The notes: a model not told the origin generated them from the letters alone. DNA of 64,000 nt from Planctomycetota bacterium (GCA_016745075.1 JADGDD010000001.1:1365125-1429124); one strand, 5' to 3'. Counted from the first letter of the stretch, positions 43,172 through 52,675 are shown. Made by a program: numbers and translations.

Positions 43172-45444
43172 GATGTTATCGCTGCCTCCAATGCAAGATT
43201 GACTTCACCACGGCTAATATCTACAGAAACGACACGCACATCACATTCTTTACCAATACCATAGGTATGCCCTGAAGTACCACCAACGAGGGCCATTCGC
43301 TCTGGATCATAGGTATAATATTCTTCACCAACATCACGCATCGGCACAAAACCAGATAAACCGGTTTCAAGCATTTCGACAAATAAACCGACTGGACTAG
43401 GCATAGTAACCACTCCCGCAAACACATCGCCAATTCGACGGGAGAGATAACGCGCAGCCTTAATACCTTGTAGATCTCTTTCTGCCAGCACTGCACGCTG
43501 CTCCAAATAGCTACACTGCTTCGCAAGCGCATCTAAATAATCATCACGATTTTCGGCTTCTTTGTAACGTTCAATTTTTAATAAACGCTTCACCGTTCTA
43601 TGCACCAATAAATCTGGGTAGCGACGAATAGGGCTGGTAAAATGAGCATAATGTTTAAAAGCCAAGGCATAATGACCTATATTTTGCACTTGATACACTG
43701 CTTTTTGAAAACTGCGCAAACATAAAAAGTTCAAGACCAAACGAGCTGATGCCGGTTCCTTTTCTAAACGACGTAAAATATCTTGTAGACCAAAACGACT
43801 CTCAACTGATACATCACCTAACCCGTAAGAAGCGCATGCTCGTTGGAATTCTAGTAGTTTTACTTCGTCTGGGTCTCCATGTGCACGACAGACATATGGT
43901 GTATTTTGATCATGAATCCAAGTTGCTACGGCTCTGTTTGCGAGCAACATAAATTCCTCGATTAATTGATGCGCAACGTCTCCACTTTCTCGTTGAATCT
44001 CTACCGGATTACCATCTACATCTAGTTGGAATCTATGTTCCACTGAAAATAAATTCAACGCGCCTTTTTTCTCGCGTTGTGCTCGTAATTTTTGAGCAAA
44101 CTCGTGCGAAAGTAATATGGTTTCACAGAGTTCTTTTGGGAAATTTTCTTCGCTCCGGTCTTCTATCACTGCAAGCGCTTGTTCATAGCTGAGTCTGTGC
44201 TTGCTATGAATAACAGTTTCTGCTGGCGTACAGGACCGAATTTTGAGTTTCCAGTCTAATTCTATAAACAGAGACAGCGCATAACGGTCTTGATGCGGCA
44301 CTAAGCTACACAGACCGTTCGATAATACTTCCGGCAACATCGGAATAACCCGATTCACCAAATAAATGCTGGTACCGCGTACGCTGGCTTCTTCATCTAT
44401 ATTTTTGCCTTGTTCTACATAATGGCTCACATCGGCAATATGAACACCAATCTTCCAACCACGCTCTGTTTTACTAATACTAATAGCATCGTCAAAATCT
44501 TTCGCTGTTTCTGGGTCTATGGTGAAAATGAAATCTTCTCGGCAGTCTTTTCGGTTACCAACTTCAATATCAGCTGGACAGGCTGTTGCCGCTTGTTCTA
44601 CATCCTGTGGGAATGCGCCAGGTAAATCATGCGATAAGCAGACACGTTCAAAATCTGCGATTTCAGGACTGCTCATATCCAAGCGGCGAATAATGCGCAC
44701 ACCGGCTTCACCATAAACATCTGTTTCAACTTCGCCAATAACTCGATCACCGGCACAATAATCTTCTATAATCCGCCAATCACCACCGAGTACTGGATAG
44801 TCTCCATCCCGACGGTTATCGGGAATGAGCGTGACACCTTTTCGCTTGAAGTTAAGGGTGCCAAGAATCTCTCGGCCTTGTCTGTGGCGAATACGCACAA
44901 TCAACATGTTGCCATCACTGGTTAAAAAACCGTACGCGCTATCTCCCACAGCAGCACCAAGCCGGTGCTGCGGATGAATAGGATAGCGCTCACCATCTGC
45001 TGTTTCCGCTATGAGCTGATCTTGCACTTCTTCTGGATAAGGCGTGCAAACGGTCAACGAATGCTCTCCACCTGCACCTGAGACGAGGAAACGTCCTGGC
45101 CGTACTTCTAGGATACGGCCAGTTTGGCTCATTTCTTTGAGAAGGCGACTTACCGCCCGTGATGCAGCAAATGGCAGAGACATCGCATCTGTTAGTTCAC
45201 GGCTGCTCATTGGCTTTTCACACTTGGTTAGTGCTGCGGTGATTTTCTTTTCATTTACATTTGGCCATTCACTTGGATCTCGTTGGCCCTTCAAACGGCG
45301 TTTCATGTCATCGGTATTTTTAGAACGGCCTTTGTAGCCACCCTTTTTACTGTCACGAATTCGCCCGTGCGTATTGCCCTGACTCTGATCTCGACTATTT
45401 CCTGTACGACTTTTTTTCTTCCCACGACCTTTTTTCTTACTCAT
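43168..45444 (-). CDS. rnr: Ribonuclease R
   Basis: A 758-residue 3'-5' exoribonuclease that degrades structured RNA. After a strongly basic N-terminus (MSKKKGRGKKKSRTG) comes a winged-helix region (about 50-110), cold-shock OB folds, then the RNB catalytic domain with TIDPETAKDFDDAIS carrying the Mg-binding aspartates, GVHIADVSHYV and HYAHFTSPIRRYPDL, and a C-terminal S1 domain (VFAGVVTMPSPVGLFVEMLE). ATG 45459 is an alternative start, and neither has a clear ribosome site. The downstream barrel gene is translationally coupled. Confidence 0.95.
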   Translation of the reverse strand: MSKKKGRGKKKSRTGNSRDQSQGNTHGRIRDSKKGGYKGRSKNTDDMKRRLKGQRDPSEWPNVNEKKITAALTKCEKPMSSRELTDAMSLPFAASRAVSRLLKEMSQTGRILEVRPGRFLVSGAGGEHSLTVCTPYPEEVQDQLIAETADGERYPIHPQHRLGAAVGDSAYGFLTSDGNMLIVRIRHRQGREILGTLNFKRKGVTLIPDNRRDGDYPVLGGDWRIIEDYCAGDRVIGEVETDVYGEAGVRIIRRLDMSSPEIADFERVCLSHDLPGAFPQDVEQAATACPADIEVGNRKDCREDFIFTIDPETAKDFDDAISISKTERGWKIGVHIADVSHYVEQGKNIDEEASVRGTSIYLVNRVIPMLPEVLSNGLCSLVPHQDRYALSLFIELDWKLKIRSCTPAETVIHSKHRLSYEQALAVIEDRSEENFPKELCETILLSHEFAQKLRAQREKKGALNLFSVEHRFQLDVDGNPVEIQRESGDVAHQLIEEFMLLANRAVATWIHDQNTPYVCRAHGDPDEVKLLEFQRACASYGLGDVSVESRFGLQDILRRLEKEPASARLVLNFLCLRSFQKAVYQVQNIGHYALAFKHYAHFTSPIRRYPDLLVHRTVKRLLKIERYKEAENRDDYLDALAKQCSYLEQRAVLAERDLQGIKAARYLSRRIGDVFAGVVTMPSPVGLFVEMLETGLSGFVPMRDVGEEYYTYDPERMALVGGTSGHTYGIGKECDVRVVSVDISRGEVNLALEAAITS

Positions 45445-45543
45445 GCATGAGCATGACACAGAGGTACTGCCGACTCAAGCAGTGGTTTCCCTCTCTCTAG
45501 AGAGTCTGTCTATATTTTTGCTTTGCACGAGGCTGTTTCATCC

Positions 45544-47247
45544 ATGCTTCTCTTTATGATGGATCATCCGCATATTCCTTGTTCTAGTGGCCCAACACTC
45601 TACCCAGCAATGATGCTCATTAATTGGCTGCGAGATTTAGCTGATGATGCTACTACGGTACAGTTGCAAGACTTGCCCTTTGGTAACGCCGCACTCCCAG
45701 ACCTCTTGCGCAGTTCACAGGTCAATAACATTACCGTCCCCGCACATGAACAGCTTCCTACAGCATTCCGTTGGGAAAGTGCAGGCGGTCATTCTGTGCT
45801 CGTTACCTCGGAAGATGCACCAAGCACACAGAGCCGAGGCGCATTTCATCATGGTGACCTCCCTGCCACTTTGCGGCAAGCACCATCTACATCATCTCAT
45901 CTTGCAGGGCTTCTTGACTTAGCCCGCTTGGAAGATGCCACCGGCGTTATGAATGGTGGGACAGGGGCTGCTTGGGATTCGATCATGGGTATGCTTGAGC
46001 AAGACGTTGCTAAGCGAATGCCGCCACTTACCGGCACAATTAGCTCAGTAAACGAACGTTTTCAGGCTTGGAACCCTTTGCCCTTTGCTCGTCATTGTTT
46101 ACTGCGCATGCCAATAACTGATGAACGACCACCATGGGGCTTTGTTGATCACCGTGGACACCGCTCTCCGGTGCAGGTCATTGAAGAAAACGGAAAGAAA
46201 CAGCTTTTAACCACAGTTGAATTGGGTGCACTCGAATGTGTCGAAATTGATGTCTGGGATGAGCCGGTACCTGGCCCTCATTGGACGGTTGACCAAAGCG
46301 TTATTGATAACGGGCTTGTGCGCGCAGAACTCGATGCACTTGGGCAAGTAAAGCGCCTGAGCTTCCATCATAACTTTGTAGCAATTACTGCCCCCTTTTG
46401 TCAGATACGAGTAAATGATCGGATGTGGGCAGGAGACGACATTCAGTGCGAAGTACGCGAAAGTGGACCTGTTCGTAGTAGTGTTGTTGTTACTCATATA
46501 GGAGATGAAGGCACCTTTACCATCACCTATAGTCTCTATGCCTATGAAGATTTCCTCCGCGTTGATGCCCAATGGGAACCAACTGGTGATGCTTCCTGTA
46601 GCCTAGACCACCCCACTGGCTATCGGCGAGCGCCGCTTCGATGTGCTGGTGACTTTGCACCATGGGTGGTTGAGCAAACTGCTAGCGTCTGTGCCCAACG
46701 CGGGCTGCCACAAGCTGGCTGTCGCTGGGCAACCTTAGATGAGAGCAACGCCCAAAGCAGCTCAACCCACATGGTTCAATCTAGCACCGTTGGCGGTGTA
46801 GCCGTAGCATCTGGCCGTAATTTACTGCTACGTGCAGAAAATGGTCATCTACATATCGCGGTAAACAATCATATTGATTATGCACTCTCACCACCAACCC
46901 GGTCACAACTCAGCTTTGGTGCCCTCACACAACATCTTCGTTTTCCTGGCCGCGTCAGCAATGCTCGCACCCGCCGTGCACCTGCTCTGCGTATTGCAGA
47001 CCAAACCAATTTAAATCCGATTTGGATTCGTCCTGCAGAAGGCTGGAAAGCAGAATTTATTATTTGTGAACAAAGTGGGCTTCGTGGTAAGGCCTGGATT
47101 TTCCCAACAGAAATATCCGAATCAAGTGAAGCGTGGATAACTGACGTAAAAGGTAACCCTCTTCGTCAATTACCGCGCAGCAAAGAAGGTGATGGTTTTG
47201 AACTCACCTATCAACCACATGAATTTTTTATCATTCGCTGGAAATAA
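45544..47247 (+). CDS. Degenerate GH38 alpha-mannosidase-like protein
   Basis: The start at 45544 follows ACGAGG by about 10 nt; TTG 45523 is an alternative. The 567 residues cover only the second half of a GH38 enzyme. The N-terminus resembles the middle of the catalytic domain (FGNAALPDLLRSS, then FRWESAGGHSVLV), but where GH38 has PDSFG with the nucleophile Asp the sequence is DLPFG, and the first zinc-site half (HxDxxW) is absent. The remainder matches the GH38 beta domains (AWNPLPFARH, IDNGLVRAELDALGQVKRLSF, VRESGPVRSSVVV, YRRAP). No signal peptide. It is probably inactive as a mannosidase and may bind carbohydrate. It lies 5 nt upstream of trmL. Confidence 0.6.
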   Translation: MLLFMMDHPHIPCSSGPTLYPAMMLINWLRDLADDATTVQLQDLPFGNAALPDLLRSSQVNNITVPAHEQLPTAFRWESAGGHSVLVTSEDAPSTQSRGAFHHGDLPATLRQAPSTSSHLAGLLDLARLEDATGVMNGGTGAAWDSIMGMLEQDVAKRMPPLTGTISSVNERFQAWNPLPFARHCLLRMPITDERPPWGFVDHRGHRSPVQVIEENGKKQLLTTVELGALECVEIDVWDEPVPGPHWTVDQSVIDNGLVRAELDALGQVKRLSFHHNFVAITAPFCQIRVNDRMWAGDDIQCEVRESGPVRSSVVVTHIGDEGTFTITYSLYAYEDFLRVDAQWEPTGDASCSLDHPTGYRRAPLRCAGDFAPWVVEQTASVCAQRGLPQAGCRWATLDESNAQSSSTHMVQSSTVGGVAVASGRNLLLRAENGHLHIAVNNHIDYALSPPTRSQLSFGALTQHLRFPGRVSNARTRRAPALRIADQTNLNPIWIRPAEGWKAEFIICEQSGLRGKAWIFPTEISESSEAWITDVKGNPLRQLPRSKEGDGFELTYQPHEFFIIRWK

Positions 47248-47252
47248 CACCT

Positions 47253-47705
47253 ATGCATGTTGCTCTCTACCAACCGTCTATCCCACCTAACACCGGAAAC
47301 ATTGGTCGTCTGTGTGTTGGCTTTGATTGCGCCATGCACATTATTGGGCCATGTCTCTTTGATCTCTCAGACAAAGCGCTTCGTCGGGCTGGCTTAGATT
47401 ATTGGCCACATCTAAATCTGACCATGCATGAATCACCAGAAAGCTTTTGTAAATGGTTGGGAGATCGTTCCCCGTGGTTGATCACAAAATTTGGACAGCA
47501 TCGCTTTGACACACCAGCTTACGACCGTGATGATGTCATTGTTATGGGCAACGAACAAAAAGGTTTGCCGAAGGAATGGCTCGAACGTTGGCAGGACCAC
47601 ACCGTTGCAATACCAAAAAACGATCATATCCGATCATATAACCTCGCAAATGCGACTGCTATTGTCGTTTCCCATGCACAGTTGAAGGCTGGCTGCTTCG
47701 ATTAG
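47253..47705 (+). CDS. trmL: tRNA (cytidine/uridine-2'-O-)-methyltransferase TrmL
   Basis: A 150-residue SPOUT methyltransferase that modifies the wobble base of leucine tRNAs. Motifs: PSIPPNTGNIGRLCVG at the N-terminus, VIVMGNEQKGLP (SAM-binding knot) and IRSYNLANATAIVVSH at the C-terminal knot. Length is that of the minimal family. It is likely co-transcribed with the GH38-like gene upstream. Confidence 0.93.
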   Translation: MHVALYQPSIPPNTGNIGRLCVGFDCAMHIIGPCLFDLSDKALRRAGLDYWPHLNLTMHESPESFCKWLGDRSPWLITKFGQHRFDTPAYDRDDVIVMGNEQKGLPKEWLERWQDHTVAIPKNDHIRSYNLANATAIVVSHAQLKAGCFD

Positions 47706-47776
47706 AGCACTCATCATTGACGGCCCTCCATCTCTTTGCATAACGTCCGAGTCTTAGACCCCGGAGGTGCAATGCG

Positions 47777-49960
47777 ATGAAACATCCAACACATGGTGGT
47801 GGCTGGCAAGCTATTCGATATACTTTTCGTAAGGCTTTAGAGTCTGGTGGATTATTACGTATGTGGTCTGCCATGCGTAGTAAGAATACCTGCAAAACCT
47901 GTGCGCTTGGCATGGGCGGACAAAAAGGTGGCATGGTTAATGAGGCACGCGAGTTTCCAGAGATGTGCAAGAAGTCTGTGCAAGCCATGGCATCCGACCT
48001 ACAAAAAGGTATTCGCTACGATTATTTTGATACCCATTCTCTTGCTGATCTTGAACAAAAAAGCAGCCTTGAATTAGAATATGCAGGCCGGCTACGCCAA
48101 CCGCTCTACGCTGGTCCAAACGACACCCACTATCGCCCCATAGAATGGGAAGAAGCCTTTGTTCGTATTACCGACAAGCTCAAAGCAACTCAGCCAGACG
48201 AGAGTTTCTTTTATTTTAGTGGCCGTAGCTCCAATGAGGCTGGCTTTGTTACTCAATTATTTGCCCGCATGTATGGTACCAATAACATCAATAATTGTTC
48301 ATACTATTGTCATCAGGCCTCTGGTGTTGGTTTAACAAATACCATTGGCAATAGCACAGCAACAGTCTCCTTAGAAGACACCGAGCAATGCGACACCCTC
48401 TTTATTATTGGTGCCAACCCTGCATCTAATCATCCGCGCTTTATGAAAACCTGCATGAACCTCAAACGACGCGGCGGAAAAATTATTGTCATTAATCCTC
48501 TGAAAGAAATTGGGCTCAAACAGTTTAATGTTCCATCTGACCCAAAAAGTTTATTTTTTGGCACTCGCATTGCCGATGAATACCTACAGGTGAAAATTGG
48601 CGGCGATATGGCATTACTCGCTGGCATTGCCAAATCAGTACTGGCCCAGAAAAAACATGACGCTGGTTTTATTAGCCAACGCTGCGAACACTTTGATAAC
48701 TACCGTGCAAGTGTTGATGCCTGCGCATGGGATGATATTGTTGCAGAATCTGGTATTGAACGTGCAGTGATTGAACAGATTGCCTCCCTCTACAGCAACA
48801 GTACCGCAAGTATTTTTGCATGGGCTATGGGTATTACACACCACACGAATGGAACAGCAACCGTTCAAGCTATTGCCAACCTTGCAATGCTACGCGGCAT
48901 GATTGGTAAATCAGGCGCAGGTTTATTACCATTACGCGGCCACTCTAATGTTCAGGGTATGGGCACTATTGGCGTGGTGCCAACCCTCAAAGCAACACAC
49001 CTCGTCAAATACCGCGAAACCTATGGCGTTGACCTGCCAAGCAGCAAGGGCCTAGATACCCTTGCCTGCATGGAAGCAGCACATGCTGGCAAAATGCGTT
49101 TTGCTTGGAGCCTTGGTGGCAACTTATACGACTCTAACCCAGATACCACCTTTGCCCGCGAAGCTTTTGAGGCAATTGATTTAGTGGTCTATCAAAACAC
49201 AACACTGAACGCCACCCACATTTGTGGCCGTGGTAAAGAAACCATTGTTTTGCCGGTTCTTGCTCGTGATGAGGAACCGTGCAGCAGTACCCAAGAGTCT
49301 ATGTTCTCGTACATCCGTTTAAGTGACGGCGGTGAACGCAGACACCTAGGTCCTCTGCCAGAAGCCAGTATTATCTCCCGTGTTGCTCATGATATGCTCG
49401 GTTCTGACGGTCCCTTTGATTGGCAATCTTTTCATAACCATGATGCTGTTCGCCGCGTTATTGCCCAAGTCATCCCCAATCTCGCACCCATAGAAAATAT
49501 TGGCCACACTAAAAAAGAATTCCACATTGACGGTCGTCATCTCGTTACCAAACGTTTTCCAACAGGCTCAGGCCGTGCTGTTTTTCACGCGTTTGCATTA
49601 ACAACCTTGAATAGTTTACCTGAAGAACACTTTCGCTTAATGACGATACGCAGTGAAGGGCAATTTAACGCCGTTGTTTATGAAGAATATGACCGCTACC
49701 GTGGGCAAGAACGGAGAGACATTATTCTCTTAAATCCAAATGACATGAAACGCATGGGCATCAAAAAAGACCAAGCTGTTACCATTACCAGCACCGCCGG
49801 AAAAATTGAACGATATTTGGCAAGACCTTATGATATCACTGTTGGTTGTGCAGCGATGTATTATCCAGAATCAAATATTTTGGTACCGCGAACCGTAGAC
49901 CCACTTTCACGTACACCAGCATACAAAAACGTTCCAGTTACTATTGCTCCAAGCCAATAA
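47777..49960 (+). CDS. FdhF/YdeP-type molybdopterin oxidoreductase
   Basis: A 727-residue cytoplasmic (no signal peptide) molybdoenzyme of the formate-dehydrogenase-alpha-like YdeP group. It starts HPTHGGGWQAIRYTFRKAL, has CKTCALGMGGQKGG near residue 37 as a likely Fe-S ligand region with a further Cys downstream, then YYCHQASGVGLTNTIG with NSTATVSLEDTEQCD, GANPASNHPR, WAMGITHHTNG and LPLRGHSNVQGMG, all typical of cofactor-binding segments. The molydopterin-dinucleotide-binding C-terminal domain begins near 610 (RLMTIRSEGQFNAVVYEEYDRYRG). The physiological substrate is unknown. It is a likely client of the moaD-like/moeB-like pair and the oxyanion importer about 12 kb away. Confidence 0.88.
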   Translation: MKHPTHGGGWQAIRYTFRKALESGGLLRMWSAMRSKNTCKTCALGMGGQKGGMVNEAREFPEMCKKSVQAMASDLQKGIRYDYFDTHSLADLEQKSSLELEYAGRLRQPLYAGPNDTHYRPIEWEEAFVRITDKLKATQPDESFFYFSGRSSNEAGFVTQLFARMYGTNNINNCSYYCHQASGVGLTNTIGNSTATVSLEDTEQCDTLFIIGANPASNHPRFMKTCMNLKRRGGKIIVINPLKEIGLKQFNVPSDPKSLFFGTRIADEYLQVKIGGDMALLAGIAKSVLAQKKHDAGFISQRCEHFDNYRASVDACAWDDIVAESGIERAVIEQIASLYSNSTASIFAWAMGITHHTNGTATVQAIANLAMLRGMIGKSGAGLLPLRGHSNVQGMGTIGVVPTLKATHLVKYRETYGVDLPSSKGLDTLACMEAAHAGKMRFAWSLGGNLYDSNPDTTFAREAFEAIDLVVYQNTTLNATHICGRGKETIVLPVLARDEEPCSSTQESMFSYIRLSDGGERRHLGPLPEASIISRVAHDMLGSDGPFDWQSFHNHDAVRRVIAQVIPNLAPIENIGHTKKEFHIDGRHLVTKRFPTGSGRAVFHAFALTTLNSLPEEHFRLMTIRSEGQFNAVVYEEYDRYRGQERRDIILLNPNDMKRMGIKKDQAVTITSTAGKIERYLARPYDITVGCAAMYYPESNILVPRTVDPLSRTPAYKNVPVTIAPSQ

Positions 49961-50019
49961 ACGTGTAAATTCCCTTATTCATAGCATATTCATTATAAAG
50001 TAATGTGACCTAAAACACA

Positions 50020-50376
50020 TTATTCTGAATAAAGAATAGAACAGACAAGAGAACGGGCATTCGCACCATCAGACATCTGTAATGAATCAGATACAAAACC
50101 TAACGACCAGCAAGTATTCAGCTTCTGAGGTGCATCTAGGGATTGAGAACCTCGGTTTCGCACGTTCTTTTTCAGGTTAATACGATACTGAACTGTAGAC
50201 CGCAATCACACGGCACACTTTCTAGAGAGAGGCATCTAGGCGGCCTCGAACTCCACTTATAAAATGTTCCTTGCCTCATGCCGTAAGTGTGACATATCTC
50301 AGTGACAGACCAACTCTTCTCCGATTCTTTTAGAAATGGCAACTACTTGAGACTCGGTAAATTTACCTTTGCGCAA
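50020..50376 (-). mobile_element. Decayed IS3-family element (OrfA and OrfB fragments), left flank of island
   Basis: Reading the minus strand, an OrfA-like start (RKGKFTESQVVAI after TTG 50376) is followed, after one frame change, by ESEKSWSVTEICHTYGMRQ and GTFYKWSSR, the classic IS3 OrfA helix-turn-helix. Next comes a short OrfB piece (50020-50205) with YRINLKKNVRNRG, APQKLNTCWSLGFVSDSL and MSDGANARS, as in the segment of IS3 transposases just before the first catalytic Asp region. Most of OrfB is deleted, so the element is dead. I could not find clear terminal inverted repeats. Confidence 0.75.
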
Positions 50377-50454
50377 ATGCGTAGATTCCTGACTCGGGAG
50401 AGTCAAACAAGAGAGAGACTCTATTTATTCATGGTGCTATATAGGAAGAAATTC

Positions 50455-50483
50455 AATACTATAGGAATATGACCTATAGTATT
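50455..50483. repeat. 11-7-11 perfect inverted repeat
   Basis: AATACTATAGG and CCTATAGTATT are perfect 11-nt inverted arms around AATATGA. Two 11-bp arms around a 6-8 bp centre is the layout of core sites for Xer-type tyrosine recombinases, and such a recombinase is encoded 2.2 kb away. It may equally be an operator or a hairpin upstream of the gene at 50566. I found no second copy at the right edge. Confidence 0.5.
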
Positions 50484-50550
50484 GACCAAGCAGGTCGCTA
50501 GAGTTTATTCTAAATAATGTATCAACAGACACTTACGATCTGACGATGAG

Positions 50551-50568
50551 AATAAAGGATTATCAATG
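50551..50568 (+). promoter_or_regulatory. 18-nt leader with ribosome site, copy 1
   Basis: AATAAAGGATTATCAATG includes the ATG of the membrane protein gene and a GGA ribosome site. An identical 18-nt sequence precedes and includes the start of the divergent flavoprotein gene (52658-52675, minus strand). Confidence 0.75.
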
Positions 50569-51516
50569 GTCATAGCAATGCTAAAGTCTATATCAAAGGC
50601 ATTATTGGGAACAATGTTTGTAATTATGGTAATATCTCTACTCCTATCTTTCTGGTACAATTGGGGGTATGCTCTTGATTTTATAAAAATATGCCTTGTC
50701 AATTTTAATGGATTAGTTGTGGGGGCTTTTGGATATGGGTTTATGCACTTTATTACCACCACAAGCAGATTGTTTTCTTTGAGTGTTGATAGAACTATTT
50801 CTGGTAACGGAAAAGCCCCTTCCATAGATTTATTAGAAAAAGCCAATAGTCATAAAAGCGCCTTGTTTCTAACAATGCCTATAACCGTTATCGGAACGAC
50901 TATAGCCTTCTTGCATTCAGTTCCTCACTATGGAGCGTCATATGTAATAATCACATTCGGTATATCTTCTGTATATTATACTGGAGCATACCTTTTATAC
51001 TATTTCCTAACTGTTATTCGAGCATTCAACCAGGCGCATTTATCCATGAATAGTGTCAAAATAAGTAAAGCGGACCCAATTCAGATTGAAAACCTTGGGA
51101 ATTATTTGACTCTTACGACAACAATTGGAGTTATATGCATTTATACGGGATTTAGAGGAACCTTGACCGCTGGATTTACAATGCCATATGAATGGACTCG
51201 CTTTCTTTTGACTACACCACTGATTCTCTTTCTACCTATTACACTCTTATATAATTTCTATCCAAGACATGTCCTAAGAAGACTTTTGCAGCATCAAATT
51301 TTTAGCCATCTACGGAAGATAGAAGAATACAATAAAGAAGAGTTGTCTTCTGTTTTTTTGGAGATCAAAGATATTACAATGACTTACGCAAAGATACTTC
51401 CTTTTTTTGATTTCAAAACATTGCCATCATACCTTATTGGAATTGCCTTTCTCGTATCCCTTGTAGAAGAAAGAGATCCGGTTGTTCAAGAGTTTATAAA
51501 GTATTTCTTCAAATAA
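50566..51516 (+). CDS. Six-helix membrane protein of unknown function (island gene)
   Basis: A 316-residue protein with about six predicted membrane helices: about 12-30, 43-62, 98-118, 127-150, 188-205 and 218-240. A more hydrophilic C-terminal third follows (HVLRRLLQHQIFSHLRKIEEYNKEE) and a last hydrophobic segment (FKTLPSYLIGIAFLVSLVEE). No transporter or enzyme motif is recognised. The gene is A+T-rich compared with its chromosomal surroundings. It converges with the flavoprotein gene, their 3' ends overlapping by 8 nt, and both use the same 18-nt leader, which suggests that they function together. Confidence 0.72.
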   Translation: MVIAMLKSISKALLGTMFVIMVISLLLSFWYNWGYALDFIKICLVNFNGLVVGAFGYGFMHFITTTSRLFSLSVDRTISGNGKAPSIDLLEKANSHKSALFLTMPITVIGTTIAFLHSVPHYGASYVIITFGISSVYYTGAYLLYYFLTVIRAFNQAHLSMNSVKISKADPIQIENLGNYLTLTTTIGVICIYTGFRGTLTAGFTMPYEWTRFLLTTPLILFLPITLLYNFYPRHVLRRLLQHQIFSHLRKIEEYNKEELSSVFLEIKDITMTYAKILPFFDFKTLPSYLIGIAFLVSLVEERDPVVQEFIKYFFK

Positions 51517-52660
51517 AGCCTCCTCTTATTCCTTGCCCAAGAATGCCTCTACGGAATAGCAGCCCAATGTCGAAAGGACTGAAGCGGTAAGTCGAAAAAA
51601 TAAGGTCGTTGACCAACTTATCCGGATGTTTATCCATTTCTACTACAAGTTGTCTAAATTTGTCGCTATTGAATTTGAGAACTTGTTTAAAGAAAGACAT
51701 TTGTATTTTTCTATTTAACCTTGAATTAGAAAGGTAACAGCATTCTTTAAGGTCTTTCTTTGTTAGAGTGTCGGCTTGAATTTTTTGACTTAATAATTTA
51801 GATGTTTCTTTAACAGAGTATAACATTCTTGTCAAAGCTGTTGCACTACAGGAAGGATTGCACTGCCCAGCCTCACCAAAGAAAAAGACTCTGTTCAAGC
51901 AAGGTTTTTTAACAATGCCTACAGGAACCGTTCCTATGAGAGGTGGGCCATCAACAGATAAAAACATTTCGGCCATATCTGTTTGGGTTGTAACAAAATG
52001 AAGATGCTTCATAATCTCCTTAGTCCGATCTTCTCTGACAGAAGGAGCTATCATTGCAACATAGGCCTTGTTATCATTTCTCGGGAATACCTCAAGGTAT
52101 GAAGGTTTTTTTTGAAGCATTACATTTTGCAAAGCAATTGGAGAAATATCAGGAGCCGTTTCCATTATAGCACCAGCCACGCTATATCTACCAACTATAG
52201 AGACGGTCTGTTTTGCAAGAACTAAAGGGGAAGAATTACCCATACAGTCAATCAATAATCGAGTCGAAAAATCTTCGTTGCTTGCTTTAACTCTTACATT
52301 TTTCTTTTCATTCCAGATTGAATATATGGAACATTCTGTTTCAATGACTCCTCCATTCTTGCGGATAATATTATATAGCAATTCTACTAACCTATCGGTA
52401 TTCCACAAAATGGAATTGCCTGTAACAGTTGCCTTTGTCCCATCATATGCAATATAGTCCATAGATTCATATATTGTTTCTATGCATTCGGACAGGTTTT
52501 TATGTTCATTGGCACATTGTTCATCAGTAAGCCAATACTTATTTCGAGGGACAAAACTCTCTTTTTCTAATATCAACACATTCAACTCGCTTGACAAAAA
52601 AGCGCCTAAAAGAAGGCCTGATATACCAGACCCAGCAATTATAACGTCATAAGACCTCAT
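51509..52660 (-). CDS. FAD-dependent oxidoreductase, lycopene-cyclase/geranylgeranyl-reductase-like (island gene)
   Basis: A 383-residue flavoprotein. The N-terminus is a dinucleotide-binding fold (VIIAGSGISGLLLGAFL, then the acidic end NVLILEKE), followed by RNKYWLTDE reminiscent of lycopene cyclases, a LLIDCMGNSSP strand, and the second FAD motif FFFGEAGQCNPSCSATALTRM with an unusual Cys pair in place of the usual GD(A)...P..G loop. The C-terminal 90 residues (LNRKIQMSFFKQVLKF...FSPFDIGLLFRRG) are helical. The substrate could be a lipid or isoprenoid, inferred from the family only. No other carotenoid genes are near. Start and leader are shared in sequence with the convergent membrane protein gene. 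Confidence 0.75.
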   Translation of the reverse strand: MRSYDVIIAGSGISGLLLGAFLSSELNVLILEKESFVPRNKYWLTDEQCANEHKNLSECIETIYESMDYIAYDGTKATVTGNSILWNTDRLVELLYNIIRKNGGVIETECSIYSIWNEKKNVRVKASNEDFSTRLLIDCMGNSSPLVLAKQTVSIVGRYSVAGAIMETAPDISPIALQNVMLQKKPSYLEVFPRNDNKAYVAMIAPSVREDRTKEIMKHLHFVTTQTDMAEMFLSVDGPPLIGTVPVGIVKKPCLNRVFFFGEAGQCNPSCSATALTRMLYSVKETSKLLSQKIQADTLTKKDLKECCYLSNSRLNRKIQMSFFKQVLKFNSDKFRQLVVEMDKHPDKLVNDLIFSTYRFSPFDIGLLFRRGILGQGIRGGFI

Positions 52661-52675
52661 TGATAATCCTTTATT
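52658..52675 (-). promoter_or_regulatory. 18-nt leader with ribosome site, copy 2
   Basis: The minus-strand sequence AATAAAGGATTATCAATG is identical to copy 1 at 50551-50568. Here it is part of a 25-nt inverted repeat (52658-52682, 9-nt arms CATTGATAA/TTATCAATG around 7 nt) that covers the start codon. The hairpin could mask the start or act as a protein-binding site. Confidence 0.7.

Larger units (their letters stand above)
49961..50565. other. Gene-free stretch before the island gene, contains IS3 remnant and palindrome
   Basis: These 605 bp between the molybdoenzyme and the island membrane protein contain no intact gene. They hold the decayed IS3 piece (50020-50376), an inverted repeat at 50455-50483 and the 18-nt leader before 50566. 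The remaining sequence shows nothing I can name. Confidence 0.7.

Noticed and set aside
45481..45543. Short palindrome CTCTCTAGAGAG between rnr and the GH38-like gene as an operator
   Set aside because: A 12-bp self-complementary run of simple CT/AG character is weak evidence; a similar tract occurs near 50221 inside the IS3 remnant.
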